Origin: Ptychodera flava
Taxonomy: Eukaryota > Hemichordata > Enteropneusta > Ptychoderidae
NCBI RefSeq assembly: GCF_041260155.1
Contig: NC_091940.1
Coordinates: forward strand, 25,844,370 to 25,908,369
Direction: 5' to 3'
Length of the DNA stretch: 64,000 nucleotides
The position numbers and the translations under genes were made by a program. The stretch's first letter is position 1; each line of letters begins with the position of its first letter. Of the stretch, positions 43,401 through 54,086 are shown one piece after another. Below the pieces are notes generated by a model that was not told the DNA's origin, did not search any database, and saw only the letters and a list, made by a program, of their open reading frames with translations.

Positions 43401-46400
43401 AAAATGTGCAATTTTTTGTGTCTATAACTTTAACTCTTGTTTATAAAACAAACAGCATACAACTAAATGTCTGGTGAAATGCCCATGTTGCAAAATCACA
43501 AAAATACAGTTGATGGTCTATAAACAGTTGCATTCATTTCTTTTTTCGTTTAGCGCGCGTGATTATGAAATATGGCAAAAGAAAAATGCAATGTGGCGTG
43601 TCCCCCGAGCCTCTCCAGTCGACTTTTTTCGGCTTTCCGAAGTTTGCCCGACGTCGTATCTCATAACGGGAAGTGAAGTATTTCACACCTCCATAAGCTC
43701 CCCACGGGGGGTAACTTCTAGGGTTTCCGCTTACATGATCAGGACAGTTCACTTTGGCTGTGTTAGCGCTGGGTTTCGAAAGCTGTTAGCCACTGTGGCG
43801 AATAGTTTCAAATTTTATTAGCCACAGACAAATTTTATTAGCCACACATTTTACGAAAACAAAGCTGTCTATAATGCTATAATCTCCAATGTCGGTTGCA
43901 TGCACAAGAATAAACTATCAACACATCAACCTTGTATCCAGTTGTCTTCATTTTAACACTGGAATTGCTTGATTCTGGACCGCGATGCAAATCGACAGCA
44001 GCACGCAACATTGAGACCACGATTAAAATGAACTGCAACACGGAAGGTTGGGACCGCGATGCAAATCAACAGCATGACAGCAACACTGAAAGTTCGGACT
44101 GCGATTAAAATAGAAGTTTGGTTACACGTTATTACGTTACATCAGTACACGTAGTGTCTTTGTCACGTCATACAAGACGTCTCGTAAATGTGGCACAGAT
44201 GTTCGGAACGTCATCAAACGACACTTCTACATGTAGTCTTAATTACGTGTAGTAATTTTTAGATTTTCTTGGTGATTTGCGGGAATTTAGACAGAAAATC
44301 TCGTTAAGTACTAGTATGAGTATCATTGTAAATTTGCAAACATCAGAAAATTCTGTAGAGTTCACCTGAACAAGACGTACGTGCTATGATTTCCTGACAT
44401 AAATGAAATGTTGTCTAATTCAACTTTCTACCTGAAGCTGTCACAAAGATTTCCGTAAACCACATAAATAACTGTATTAGGCCTACAGAAAATCGGTAAA
44501 TTTAATGCGAGGATACAACGAGCTTGAATAGTCCTCACGTAGAGAAATTAATTGTTTCTTAAAACTTAGACGAATTTCGTATGTTTCTGAAAAAATAATA
44601 CGGCAAAATCGGTCCTACTAATTACTGCCCGTCACTGCCCGTCAGGAAATTAGCCTTCCAATTACTGTAATCAGGCGATATTTCAATACCAAAGACCACT
44701 TATATAATAGAAAGCTACAAAATAAGAGTCTGTTTTACTCCAAATGCCCGAGTCCTGTCTCAGAACTAAAGTGAATATTGGAGCGCTAAGTTCTCTACTC
44801 GACGGGCAGTGATGATAGGCAGTGTTCGGACATCGATTACGATCAGCGTTGCCCCTCGTTTGCAAATCAACGTTGTTGGGGTCTGGGACGACAATTTTGT
44901 TTGGTTGTATAGTAAGTAATGTTTTTGATATGAGATATCAACTGATTACAGTCGTTGAAAGGTAAATTTCCCGACGGCAGTGACGGGCAGTGGTCGGAGG
45001 TCGACGGGCAGTATGTATGGCCAATGGTGATGCATGTACGATCACACGATTAGCGTTGCTACTCGTTCGAAAATCAACATTTTTCGGATCTTGGCATATT
45101 ATTTCGTTCGTTTTTACAAAGAGTAGTGGTCTTTGGTATTGAAATATCGACTGATTACAGTAATCGGAAGGCTAATTTCCTGACGGGCAGTGACGGGCAG
45201 TAATTAGTAGGACCCCGACAAAATCAACCAAAAAAATCACAACTGAGCATGGATACGCGTACGCCACTGTGTGCCTTCAGACGTACACGTAATTAGATTG
45301 TAACCTCTCTAATGAACAACAACACGGAACGTCGTGACCGCGATGCAAATCGACAACAACACGGAATGCGTCGCTGGGATGGCGATTTTATGAACATCAA
45401 TACGGGACCATGAGGACCGCGATGCAAAACGACCACCATTAAAATAAGACCTCGATTAAAATGCGCAACACGGAACGTCCAGACCACGATGCAAATAAAT
45501 TTCAACACCGAACGTTGTGACCACGATTAAAATGCGTATGTCTGCTGTAGCAAAAGTTTCAATTCTCGCGTGTTCGCTTTGCTTGCTGTACACTAGACAA
45601 AATGACGTCAAATTTATCGCGAGACTAGGGCTCGATTGCGTCTGCCTGCATTTTCAATTCTCGCGATAGTCATTATGTGCATGCTGTACACTATACAATT
45701 TGACGTCAAATCTCTCGCGAGACTTGGCTCGATTGCAATTGCGTACGTCGGAGAGATCAATACGGAAGTAGATATAGTTTTTTCGCGAATCGCCGAAAGA
45801 GAAGCGCAGATCAACAAAAGACTTAAAAACCCCACGTTTTTGCTTATTTTGCGGAATTTTTTCAACAAAAATCACTTTCGCCACTGTGGCGAATTAGGAT
45901 CGATTTTTCTTCGCCACTGCTGATTTCAATTCGCTTTTGCGAACGTGGCGAATGGGCAGCGCGAACACAGTTTGGGAAGACGTTGTTCTTTTGGTGGCTG
46001 TGACAGCGGCAAGAACATGAACGGCTCAACTGTAAACTTTTTCCAGTTCCAGTCAAGTGTGGAGTGTTTGAACCATAATCATCATAATGTGCTTGTCTCG
46101 GCTGGTTCGTACGATCGGCCACGGTCCCTCGGCTGAGCCTGCCTCGCTACTCGCTACACAGAAGGTTGGGATCGCAATGCAAGTCAACTGCATGAACACC
46201 AACACTGAACGTTGTGACTGCCATTAAAATGCACTAGTCTACAACACGGAACGTCGTGACCGCAATGCAAATCGACAGTAAAAAACGTAAATGGGACCGT
46301 GATTAAAATGCACTACAACTACGACACGGAAGGTTGGAACCACGATGCAAATCAGCTGCATGAACAGCAACACTGAACGTTGAGACTACCATTAAAAACG

Positions 46401-49400
46401 AACAACAACACGGAACGTAGAGATCATGATACAAATCATGGAGGTAGAGTCCTCCATGATACAAATCGACAGCAACACGGAACGCGTCGTTGGGACGGCA
46501 ATTACTGAGGCTAAATTGAAGAACAACGGGGAATACCGGACCACGAGGAACGCGATGCAACTCGACCACAACATGGAATGTTAAGACCGTGATTAAAATG
46601 CACAACACAGAACATCCAGACCGCAATCAGTGTAAATCAACTATAACACCGAACCTTGTTGCCTCGATTAAAATGCGTATGTCTGCTATGTACAGCAAAA
46701 GTTTCAATTCTCGCGAGCGAGCGTTCCTATGCCCGCTGTACACTGGACAAAATGACGTCAAATTTATCACAAGGGCTCGATTGCGTGTGTGTAAGTTTCA
46801 ATTCTCGCGAGAGCCATTTATGCATGCTGTACACTAGACTAGATGACGTCAAATCTCTCGCGAGACTTGGCTCGATTGCAAATACGTACGACGCGACGGA
46901 AAGAACGCAATAATACGGAAGTAGACACAGTTTTTGCGAATCGCCGAGAGAGAAGCGCAGATTAAACAAAAGACTAAAAAACCAACGTTTTTTCTTTATT
47001 TACCATATTTTTTAAACAAAAATCAGTTTCGCCACTGTGGCGAATTAGGATCGATTTTTTTTCGCCACTTCGGATTTCGATTCGCATCGGCGAACGTGGC
47101 GAATGGGCAGCGCGAAGCCTGTTTTCTTAGCGGATACCGGGCAGAGATAAGGCGGCGTTGGACCGCTATTCGATGTAAATGAACACACCTGTGACGTCAC
47201 AGACGGCCGACCTTGACTCCCGCTGAGGGCGTGACCTGAGTGTCGCAAAATGACCCCATGAAAGCGCGCATAGAAATATCAAAAAAATTAACACTTGCGC
47301 GTACTTTTAGGTTGCAATTTTGTTGCGAGTGTAATAGTATTGACCTCCTGGAAGATATTCTGTCACACGACCGGGACCATTTCACCAGACCTTTAAATTC
47401 CATGACAATGCTGAGTGACTGAAAAATTACATGATCACAAGGGGCCCTGTTTATGTCAGTGGCAATTTTTTATCGGCAATGGCACAATTGACACATTACC
47501 TTTCTAGATGTGTAGATTTTAGTGTTAGGTATGATATAATGTCATTTGCTGTAAATTCTCACCAAGAAACCACTTTTCTATTATTCACAGTAAGTTAAAT
47601 ATACCAGCTGGAGAATTAGCACCCCCAGGAGCGCCATTGAAACCACATGAAGTAGAGAGCCTGAGGTGTTCTGTGATGGCTAACAGTGCATACGTCTGCC
47701 TTGGTCTGGGTGACAACGTTGGTGCTTTGGAGCATTCCCTCAATCTACTCAAGCAGCCTAAACTCTCCGGATCTCACAAGTAAGAATACTCCCCAGGGTG
47801 TTTAAAATAATGTTCAAATAGGTTAGGAGGTGTCAGTTGTAGGCCATTATCAGGGGAAAGAGGGACATTCATCGTATGGAGGGTGTTCCCCCTCATTGAG
47901 ATGACAAATTTTGATGGGAACATGATCAGCCAAAATCAGTAAAGAGCCGATCAGTTTGCCTGGTGTTCAGCTAAAGATGAAAACATTTGATTAACTAGGT
48001 AAAATGTGTCTCTTTTTGTATGTGATCTCTTTGTTCCCATTATCTTTACCAGACTGTACTGATGCTATATATAGGAAGAGTATATCCAGTTTCCTAAACT
48101 ATTGACTTGATTTCCTCATGTAATCTGTCTGTGGAAAACATCTGTAACTGTTGTTATGTGTCTTTTAGATTTCTAGGACACATGTATGCCGCTGAAGCGC
48201 TGGTGTCATTGGACAAGATAGCTGATGCTGTGGTTCACCTCTCTCCAGACAACGTCATGGATGTCTCCGTAACCTATCCAGGATCATCAGATTCAAGTGA
48301 GTCTCTGTCTAATGTTCATTTGAAAATGAATTTTTTGGAGTTCTGTGTGTAGATCCAACCATTGAGTACAATGTGGTTGTATCTGATACATTGTCTTATT
48401 TATTCCCTCCCCTTGGCCCTCTGTCTTGATTCAGCTGAGTCTTGGAAAACAAAAGGATTGTGTCAAAGACAGATTGTGTCAGGGTTGATTGGGTCATGGT
48501 TGGAACTCTATTAGCAGGCTACCTTAAATAAAGTAACTATGAAAATTACATGTCTTATATTTTGTTAAGGCATTGAAGCTTTAGTAAATTGATTGGGGAC
48601 TTTTGTTTTGTTTTTATATAATCTTACCTTGATACAGCAGCAAACATCTAGAGACAAATAAAATCATAGTGTGTAAGTTCTATCTTCATGTCTTGGGGTA
48701 ATTCTCTTGTTTTATAGCTGCAAATATCCACACATTCTTGACTGGAATGTTTTCAGGTATTAACAAATGTGGACATTGATGTGACATAGTGGATATCGAA
48801 GAAAAATGGCAACCAGCAACAGCTATAGTATTAGAATACTACTGGCATGTGTTGATAACAGTGGCAAATCACTAACCTTGAATATCACAGGTATTCACAA
48901 ACGAAGCGATTGGCAACCTTGATTTGCGTGTTTGAAGTGTACAGTGATAAAAGTAAAGACCACCCACCTTGACTTGCTTATTATTATTTGCAGGTATTGA
49001 CAAAAGTGGCAATGACCTTGCCGGCGGTGAGTCCGGCAGTGACATGTCAGAGACCCCGGTGGTGGTCACCAGGTACTTCCCATCTTCCATACAGTATGCC
49101 AAAGCCACACTGCTCTTCAACCTGGCCAGCGCACACTGCTTACGCAGCGAGAGTGAGAAAGCCAGGAGGTGTCTGCACCAGGTAGGGTCTCACCGTGCTA
49201 GTAAAATGCTTGCCGTTTCAGTATGATCACTGTGTGGTCTCTAAGCCAAGTTGATGCACCAGTACTCAATCGAGACAGGTCTCTGATTCTTGAAAATTTC
49301 ATCCAATGAAATGTTCACATTCTACATGTATTGGTGGGGCTTGCAAACAAACTTAGGGGAAATTTTGAAATGATGCCAAGAGATATTGAGTAAGAGGACA

Positions 49401-51428
49401 ATGAGTATCATTCGCCTGTTTTCAAGACAGGTTGTGGTAGATTCCCTGTTTACCTGAACAGTGTTTTGATACACCTGTCTTTGGATTGACGCTAATACTA
49501 ACCATTATTTACAATTGCAAAATAGAGCACTCAGGTGTCTCTAAGGTCTTATTCAATTGTTAAAGATCGTGGCCCTTTTTGTGGAACATTTCACCCCTTT
49601 TTCCAGTGCAGAGGTCCAAGTTTATCTTTTAAAAACAAAGAACTAGGGGCCAAACCATTGCGGTTAAAGGAGTAGGAGTAGTATACATTGTTATAATATC
49701 ACCACTATTTCATTAATTTGTTCTGACAGGCGTGTTTGTTGATACCAGCAAGTGAAATCCCGCAGCAAGCACTCTTACTAGGAGTCTACCTGGAGCTTCA
49801 AAATGGTAAGATACACAGCTCTGGATTAAACCAAAACCCCTCAAAATCTCTGTCACTGCAAAACTTTTGCACAGTCCCTGTTGGTTTCATGGTGATTTTA
49901 TGGTGTGACTTTGGATCCGGGGAGATTTGGCAAATTGGTTTCTAATGTTTGCAGAAGATTACTGCAGTCACTGGGTGGTCATGAAAATAAAAGTTGGTCA
50001 ATTTGTCAATCCAAGACACAAAGTGTCACTCTCCTGTCTAGTCTGTAAAACGTAAAAATCTGAAATAATTGCCAGAAGTTTTTGATTCCATGTCAGAGGG
50101 TAGTGTGTATACCAACTTCTCTGTACAGTCTTGAAGGAGCTATTGGTGTAATTTGTCATAATGTTGTCACAGAGTACATTTTACTTCTCCTTCCTAATGT
50201 TTGTTGAGATACGAAGTATTAGCATTGCAAACACCATGACAATTTGTCCACAGTATGCAGAATTTTTGTTCACAAATGAATACTACTGCAGACAAAAACA
50301 GAGTCGACATTAATGTCAACTGTGACAGTTGCACCTCTAAATTGAAAGACAGGCTTTTGCCCAAACTTTTCGTAAGAGAACTTAAAAGCCATTCTCTTTT
50401 GATATCAAAAATAAAAATCAAGGGTCCCCGTTGCAGAATTTCAGACTAAAGAAAGGAATTACCCAATATTTTCAAAGCGGTCACCATCCCTGCCTTAACT
50501 TTATCGGGGAAAATTAAAATTTCTGAATTTCACAAAAATAAACTGATGACAATGCTAAGTTACTCCATGAGCTTCAAAATGAGCCTCTAAGTGGTAGACG
50601 AACAATGTATTGTAAAAGGTAATGAGTCTTATGGTGCATTCTACCTTAAACACTTTCACCCCCAGTTCCCTGTATACAGGTCCAACTTTACCATAGAAAA
50701 CAATGGATTTGGGACAAACCATGGTGTTGAACGTTAAACACAGGACATTTCAACATAATTTTAGGTGTAGAATAAGAAACTTTTATAAACAGAGCGAACA
50801 TACTTTAAGAATACATCTATAGTTTCAGATATTGTAGTATCTATGTCAAAAAAACCTATGTCTGTTATCTCCAGTTTGTTCCATTTGTTTCTATAAATTT
50901 TATCACAATGATGCACATATTTTTCCAAACATTGGTTTGGATTTAATTTGTAACATTCTTCTTTACTTAAAATGTTACGGGAATTGTTTTGTCATCATGT
51001 CTTTTTTCCCATCAAAAAGGGGAGGGTAGATTACAAGCTACTTCACATCAAAATGAAAATTTTACAGAAAGGAAAAGCCTAAATGATGTACACAATTAGG
51101 ATATTATGACAAAATTATGACAGCATCACAAAATAGTGTACAACTGATGGAATTAAATGTAAAACTGAACCAAGTACAGTAGTTCTCATAATGTGGAAGT
51201 GACTAGAACAATAGAACTGAGAGCAGGAAGCTTGCATATCAATGAATACTCAACACTGTTTTTATGGTCTATTGTATAGGAAATACACCACTAGCATTAC
51301 AAATGATTAAGAAGAACCAGCTACTGCCGTATGTGAAGATTCAAGAGGCAAGGCAGAGCATTTCTGGTACCCCAACCATCAGCTTGAGCACCATCCAGGC
51401 ACCCATTGGCAGAAAAATACGCAAATAA
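34402..51428 (+). CDS. CNOT10: CNOT10, CCR4-NOT complex subunit 10
   Basis: TPR subunit that, with CNOT11, binds the N-terminal region of CNOT1 in the CCR4-NOT deadenylase, the main cytoplasmic mRNA poly(A)-shortening machine. Exons: 34402-34686, 37991-38138, 38480-38640, 39224-39316, 39570-39653, 39837-40092, 41198-41400, 41941-42065, 42454-42627, 47591-47779, 48169-48296, 48994-49181, 49730-49805, 51280-51428 (TAA). Phases join without error to 752 residues (human 744). Conserved blocks include [78 protein letters not shown] and [15 protein letters not shown], all TPR-like helical pairs. The donor at 41401 (GTTGGT) is weak but gives the exact human junction KG. Acidic/Ser-rich linkers near residues 190-220 and 490-515 are less conserved. 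Intron 9 (42628-47590) holds the CpG-rich repeat complex. Confidence 0.97.
34802..35420. mobile_element. GCTGC-family foldback element with ~260-bp arms
   Basis: A 619-bp element made almost wholly of two inverted arms that meet near 35100. Ends are TAGCTGCAAAATTGTAGCGC and, on the opposite strand, TAGCTGCAATATTGTAGCGC. Shared arm blocks include TTTTTGCGACTTCACTCACC, GTGTTGATGTGAAATGCTAC and TTTGTTCAAACACGTCGATC. It is flanked by a 9-bp direct repeat with two mismatches: GGTCTAATC (34793-34801) and GGTCTGAGC (35421-35429). Long TIRs plus a 9-bp duplication point to a Mutator-like origin (inference). It lies in CNOT10 intron 1, in non-coding DNA. Confidence 0.88.
35528..36290. mobile_element. 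CACGAGCGTAAAG element, right-truncated copy with nested MITE
   Basis: It begins CACGAGCGTAAAGTTGGCGT and is collinear with the complete element at 60499-61295. Shared blocks are CAGATCCGATTATTCC, TCCAAGTTTCAT, TAATTAGGGCTTTCATATCG and CACCAACAAACACAT-type sequence. Similarity stops near 36290 and the right terminal repeat is missing. A TTAA MITE (35710-35895) is inserted in it. Confidence 0.8.
35710..35895. mobile_element. TTAA MITE with AGGTATACAG ends, copy 2 (nested)
   Basis: The inverted ends AGGTATACAGTCACCTGT and ACAGGTGACAGTATACCT are flanked by TTAA (35706-35709 and 35896-35899). Length 186 bp. The host element's other copy at 60499 shows the uninterrupted sequence (CACTGTAAATGTTAATC against CACTTTTAA|TGTTAATT here), so the insertion and the TTAA duplication can be read directly. 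Confidence 0.92.
36931..37115. mobile_element. TTAA MITE with AGGTATACAG ends, copy 3
   Basis: Flanked by TTAA at 36927-36930 and 37116-37119; 185 bp. It is nearly identical to 35710-35895, which suggests recent activity of the family. It lies in CNOT10 intron 1. Confidence 0.92.
40460..40694. mobile_element. piggyBac-type MITE, copy 2
   Basis: Ends CTCTTTGAGTGCC and GCACTCAAAGGG are flanked by TTAA (40456-40459 and 40695-40698). It is longer (235 bp) than the copy at 4940 because of internal A/T-rich expansion. It lies in CNOT10 intron 6. Confidence 0.85.
43545..43860. other. CpG-rich left part of the intron-9 complex
   Basis: It contains AGCGCGCGTGATTATGAAAT and, at about 43788, GCCACTGTGGCGAAT, the same motif found in the duplicated units at 45882 and 47032. 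Two AATTTTATTAGCCACA repeats follow. A 72-codon minus-strand open frame (43534-43752) has no recognisable homologue and is not called. Confidence 0.4.
43976..44115. repeat. Octamer-bearing minisatellite, block 1
   Basis: About four degenerate units of ~37 bp with consensus ACACGGAACGTTGGGACC followed by either GCGATGCAAATCGAC or ACGATTAAAATGCAC. Two perfect ATGCAAAT octamers (POU-factor site) are at 43985-43992 and 44059-44066. Blocks 2 and 3 are at 45300-45540 and 46140-46680. Confidence 0.75.
44611..45214. mobile_element. GGTCC-ended DNA element with ~95-bp TIRs
   Basis: The left end GGTCCTACTAATTACTGCCC and the right end (opposite strand) are identical, then stay nearly identical for about 95 bp through CACTGCCCGTCAGGAAATTA and TTTCAATACCAAAGACCACT. 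The interior contains two related ~200-bp segments (about 44797 and 44999), each started by CGACGGGCAGT; GACGGGCAGT-type motifs recur many times. GGCAAAATC before and GACAAAATC just after (offset by CC) may be a 9-bp target duplication. It has no coding capacity, and it sits among the minisatellite blocks. Confidence 0.85.
45300..45540. repeat. Octamer-bearing minisatellite, block 2
   Basis: Repeated units of CACGGAACGTCGTGACCGCG and GACCACGATTAAAATGCG, with ATGCAAAT at 45343-45350 and 45489-45496. It runs directly into the CRE/TCTCGCGAGA segment that follows. Confidence 0.75.
45541..45985. repeat. CRE/TCTCGCGAGA segment, copy 1 of a ~1.15-kb direct duplication
   Basis: It contains two internal sub-repeats, each with TTTCAATTCTCGCG, CTGTACACTA and a palindromic CRE TGACGTCA (45603-45610, 45701-45708) followed by CTCGCGAGACT. 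It ends with TTCGCCACTGTGGCGAATTA and GCGAACGTGGCGAATGGGCA. TGACGTCA binds CREB/ATF factors and TCTCGCGAGA is a known promoter element in vertebrates; any function here is inference. Confidence 0.7.
46140..46680. repeat. Octamer-bearing minisatellite, block 3
   Basis: The longest block, with about a dozen degenerate units. Perfect ATGCAAAT at 46265-46272 and 46345-46352, plus decayed versions (ATGCAAGT, ATGCAACT, ATACAAAT). A small inverted repeat, CATGGAGG...CCTCCATG, is near 46437-46459. Confidence 0.75.
46681..47125. repeat. CRE/TCTCGCGAGA segment, copy 2
   Basis: It matches 45541-45985 at an offset of about 1150 bp. TGACGTCA occurs at 46753-46760 and 46844-46851, CTCGCGAGA near 46710, 46804 and 46857, and the TTCGCCACTGTGGCGAATTA block near 47030. 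A further CRE in GTGACGTCAC is at 47192-47199, just outside the copy. Confidence 0.7.
49587..49663 (+). mobile_element. ~85-bp TTAA MITE (CTTTCACC family), diverged copy
   Basis: It starts ATTTCACCCCTTTTTCCAG and ends GGCCAAACCATTGCGG before TTAA (49664-49667). The left target site is lost. It lies in CNOT10 intron 12. Confidence 0.6.
50090..50645. mobile_element. GGTAGTATG-ended element, decayed copy
   Basis: The right end TGCATTCTACC abuts TTAA (50646-50649) and matches the right end GCATACTACC of 54087-54669. Internal matches include CATTCTCTTTTGATATCAAA-type sequence, AATAAAAATC and GAATTACCCAATATTTTC. The left end is uncertain (GGTAGTGTG near 50099). It shares its TTAA with the next MITE. 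Confidence 0.5.
50650..50733 (+). mobile_element. ~85-bp TTAA MITE (CTTTCACC family)
   Basis: 84 bp flanked by TTAA at 50646-50649 and 50734-50737. It begins ACACTTTCACCCCCAGTTCC and ends CATGGTGTTGAACG. The reverse-oriented copy at 10413 shares TGTATACAGGTCCAACTTTA and AATGGATTTGGGACAAACCA. Confidence 0.85.
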
Positions 51429-51555
51429 CCTCATGATTAAAGTCTGTGTTTTAGACTTTCTGAAATCTACGGATCAGACTGCTGACATAACCTACAGGAC
51501 ACTAATGAATTCAAGGAAATTGCCATGGAGAAAACCCTGACATCAATGTGGCGTT

Positions 51556-51605
51556 GAGGGCGCCCTCGTCATGGAAAATTTGATAGTGACATTGAGGGCG
51601 CCCTC
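51556..51605. repeat. Two copies of the palindrome GAGGGCGCCCTC
   Basis: Exact 12-bp palindromes at 51556-51567 and 51594-51605, each preceded by a TT dinucleotide and 38 bp apart. GC-rich islands in an AT-rich 3' region. Confidence 0.9.
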
Positions 51606-52326
51606 TTCCCTTGATCAGCAGGAACCAATCTGGTCCATTGTAGACTTTTTTGTTTCGTTTAATTTGCTTGTCATGATGGTGCTTGTGTGAAATGGTCACA
51701 CTATGAAACAAGAGCTTACTGTCTGATAGGATATGAAAAAATGTGTGTAAGAAAATATAATCTTTATGCTGAATTATATGATATATGAGTTTCGGTCCAA
51801 TAGTAGTTTTCAGTGAAATTATTACAATTTATAGATTTCAATTTTCCATCCCCGGACATGACTACAGCATGGCTGCTATTACTGCCACAAAATATTGGTC
51901 ATAATTTTCTCTGTCTGTGTGAAATAAGAAGCTAGTCGTTGAAAACAGTGGAGTAGCGGTTGATAGTTTGAAAATGAAATTAATCCCATTGTAATGTGAG
52001 TACACACTAGGCTTTTAAAGAGGGTAAGTCTTTCAGGAAATGTCTCACAGCCAAAGTTGGTATGACCTCATTGAATGGTTGTGTCCCAAATACAGTGACA
52101 TGGGTTGACAGTCAGTGTTCCTTGTGATCTAAATTGATTCAATACTGACTCAAGAAAATTCTCTGCAGCAGAAGAGAATTTGTACATAGTACATGTATCT
52201 GGTATGAGGTTGAAACAGAAAAGTTTCTTGAAATCCCAGAACTGACCGAATGAGTTTGGAAATGTCATCAGTATTAGACCTCCCTGTTGTGGCAGTGTCT
52301 TGCTGCAGGACAAACAGGGAGTCAGC

Positions 52327-52409
52327 ACTTTCACCCCATTTCCCCTTCTAGAGGTCCAACTTTGCCATAGTGAACAATAGGAATGGACCAAACCATGGTG
52401 GTGAAAAGG
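52327..52409 (+). mobile_element. ~85-bp MITE (CTTTCACC family), diverged copy
   Basis: It starts ACTTTCACCCCATTTCCCC and ends AAACCATGGTGGTGAAAAGG, with AGAGGTCCAACTTTGCCATA inside. TTAA sites have decayed on both sides. Confidence 0.75.
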
Positions 52410-52583
52410 TAAAACCAGTTTTGGTTTATTTAGACCTAGGTGTCTAAAACACTGGCAAGTTGCCACTTTCCATGATATCATGTGAAACAGACTTTATTTC
52501 CACATGTAAGAACAGTAACTCATGAATTGTATCTGCCATCTTTGTGAGTCTTGAACCACTAGGGCAGCGTTGACCAGCTTTAA

Positions 52584-52807
52584 CCCTTTGAACGCCTAAG
52601 TCAATTTTTGTCACCTTTATAAAACATACTGTAGTCAATTTTTTTCAGAATTTTGCCAAAATTTTGATAAAGAACTTTAGCCAATGAAATGTGTTGTCCA
52701 TATAGTGCAAAACTATCTAAAAATTATAGAATAATTTTAAAAATTCGGTAAAATATTGCTGCATTTTAATAAAAATTTTGGTTGGAAAAATTACAGCACT
52801 CAGAGGG
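52584..52807. mobile_element. piggyBac-type MITE, copy 3
   Basis: Ends CCCTTTGAACGCC and GCACTCAGAGGG are flanked by TTAA (52580-52583 and 52808-52811). It shares TTTTGCCAAAATTTTGA and GCCAATGAAATGTG with copy 1. 224 bp. Confidence 0.87.
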
Positions 52808-53284
52808 TTAAAAAGCAACACTCCCACCAGGGATACCTACACAGACTTGTTTCAGAAGAACTAGATTCACAAAGAGATAGCACCATGGTGTGTATGATTG
52901 TCAAAAAAAATTAAATTATCAAAAATTGTCATACTTTGGAAGTTAGGGAAAAGAAAAACTCTAGAAATTACAATGGCATCCCATTAGCATGTGACTTGCG
53001 ATGCATGGAAGTTCCATTTTGTTATAAGAAAGATTTCCTGAATAGTTTCTGTGTGTTATGTTATATGTGGCATAACATGCAACATTACGGTCAAATAAAG
53101 CTTTACATCTCTGTATTAAAGTAATGCACAAATAGAGACAACTTGAGTGTGTGTTTTTTTTCTTGACTTTCACTAGATACCGAAAACTATAGGAATTTCA
53201 GAACAATGGCAAAGAATGATTTTCCCTCAAAAATTGATTTTATCAGTATGCCCTGGCTACAATTAGGTCATATGTGTTCAAAAG

Positions 53285-53420
53285 ACTAAAAGACAAACCT
53301 TTGCTTAAAGAGAATAACCAGTTTCTTTCAAAATCAAAGACAAAATTCAGAGTTCGCCTGGTTTGAGAAACAAATTACCATAATATTACCGATAATTGAA
53401 CTTCCAATAGCATGCCATCA
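53285..53420. mobile_element. GGTAGTATG-family fragment
   Basis: It contains AGACTAAAAGACAAACCTTT, TTTCTTTCAAAATCAAAGA and AAACAAATTACC, paralleling the left arm of 54087-54669. Ends are not preserved. Confidence 0.4.
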
Positions 53421-54086
53421 CCATGTTGACTCTACATGAGACAATTGACATTTCGAATTCCATAATAACAAGCGTGTTAAAAATTCATTTACTCCCGAAC
53501 TTCAAAACAAGCTACACAGGCGAGATACCAGCAAAGAGCTGTAAATTCTTGAGACTGAATATCTCATCTGCTGTAATTTCATTTTCCTCAACTGATGCCA
53601 GTAGAAAATCAACACAATTTTATATGCCTATCCTGTAAGTAGAATGAGAGTTACAATTTTACAGATTGGTTTCCTGAGAAATGACAAGTTTTCTTTCAAA
53701 GGTCCATACATACAATTTCATGTGATGCTCATTGCACAGGGATTACGTGAGCTATGCACGTCGTCCCGGATCCTGGATTTTGAAACGGACCCCTTGCTTT
53801 TCCCTTCTCATATGAATACAGAATTAGAGATTTTCTGTGTTACAAATATTACTCACCACAGCGTGCTATTGTTTGTGATCACTGGCGCATTACCAGATTT
53901 GGGTATACATATTACACAAAGGTTTTACTGTGACTGCATAAACGAGTTATGCTGACCGATAATGAGGTAGATGAAATTCAGGCCTCATTTAATAGCTGCA
54001 AAGCAGAAGAGCTTATGAACAGTTTCAGTGGCAACTTTTCTTTTGAAACTAACTGGTGTTTAAAAACTTCGTGAAAAAGCTTCTAA

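Larger units (their letters stand above)
51429..53120 (+). other. CNOT10 3' UTR region
   Basis: Sequence after the CNOT10 stop. A poly(A) signal AATAAA at 53094-53099 is the clearest candidate end, but the UTR may be shorter. The stretch includes two GAGGGCGCCCTC palindromes (51556-51567, 51594-51605), a CTTTCACC-family MITE (52327-52409) and a piggyBac-type MITE (52584-52807). Confidence 0.45.

Noticed and set aside
43534-43752. 72-codon minus-strand frame rich in Tyr/Gly/Arg
   Set aside because: Lies in CpG-rich repetitive DNA of the intron-9 complex, with no homologue recognised and no splice context.
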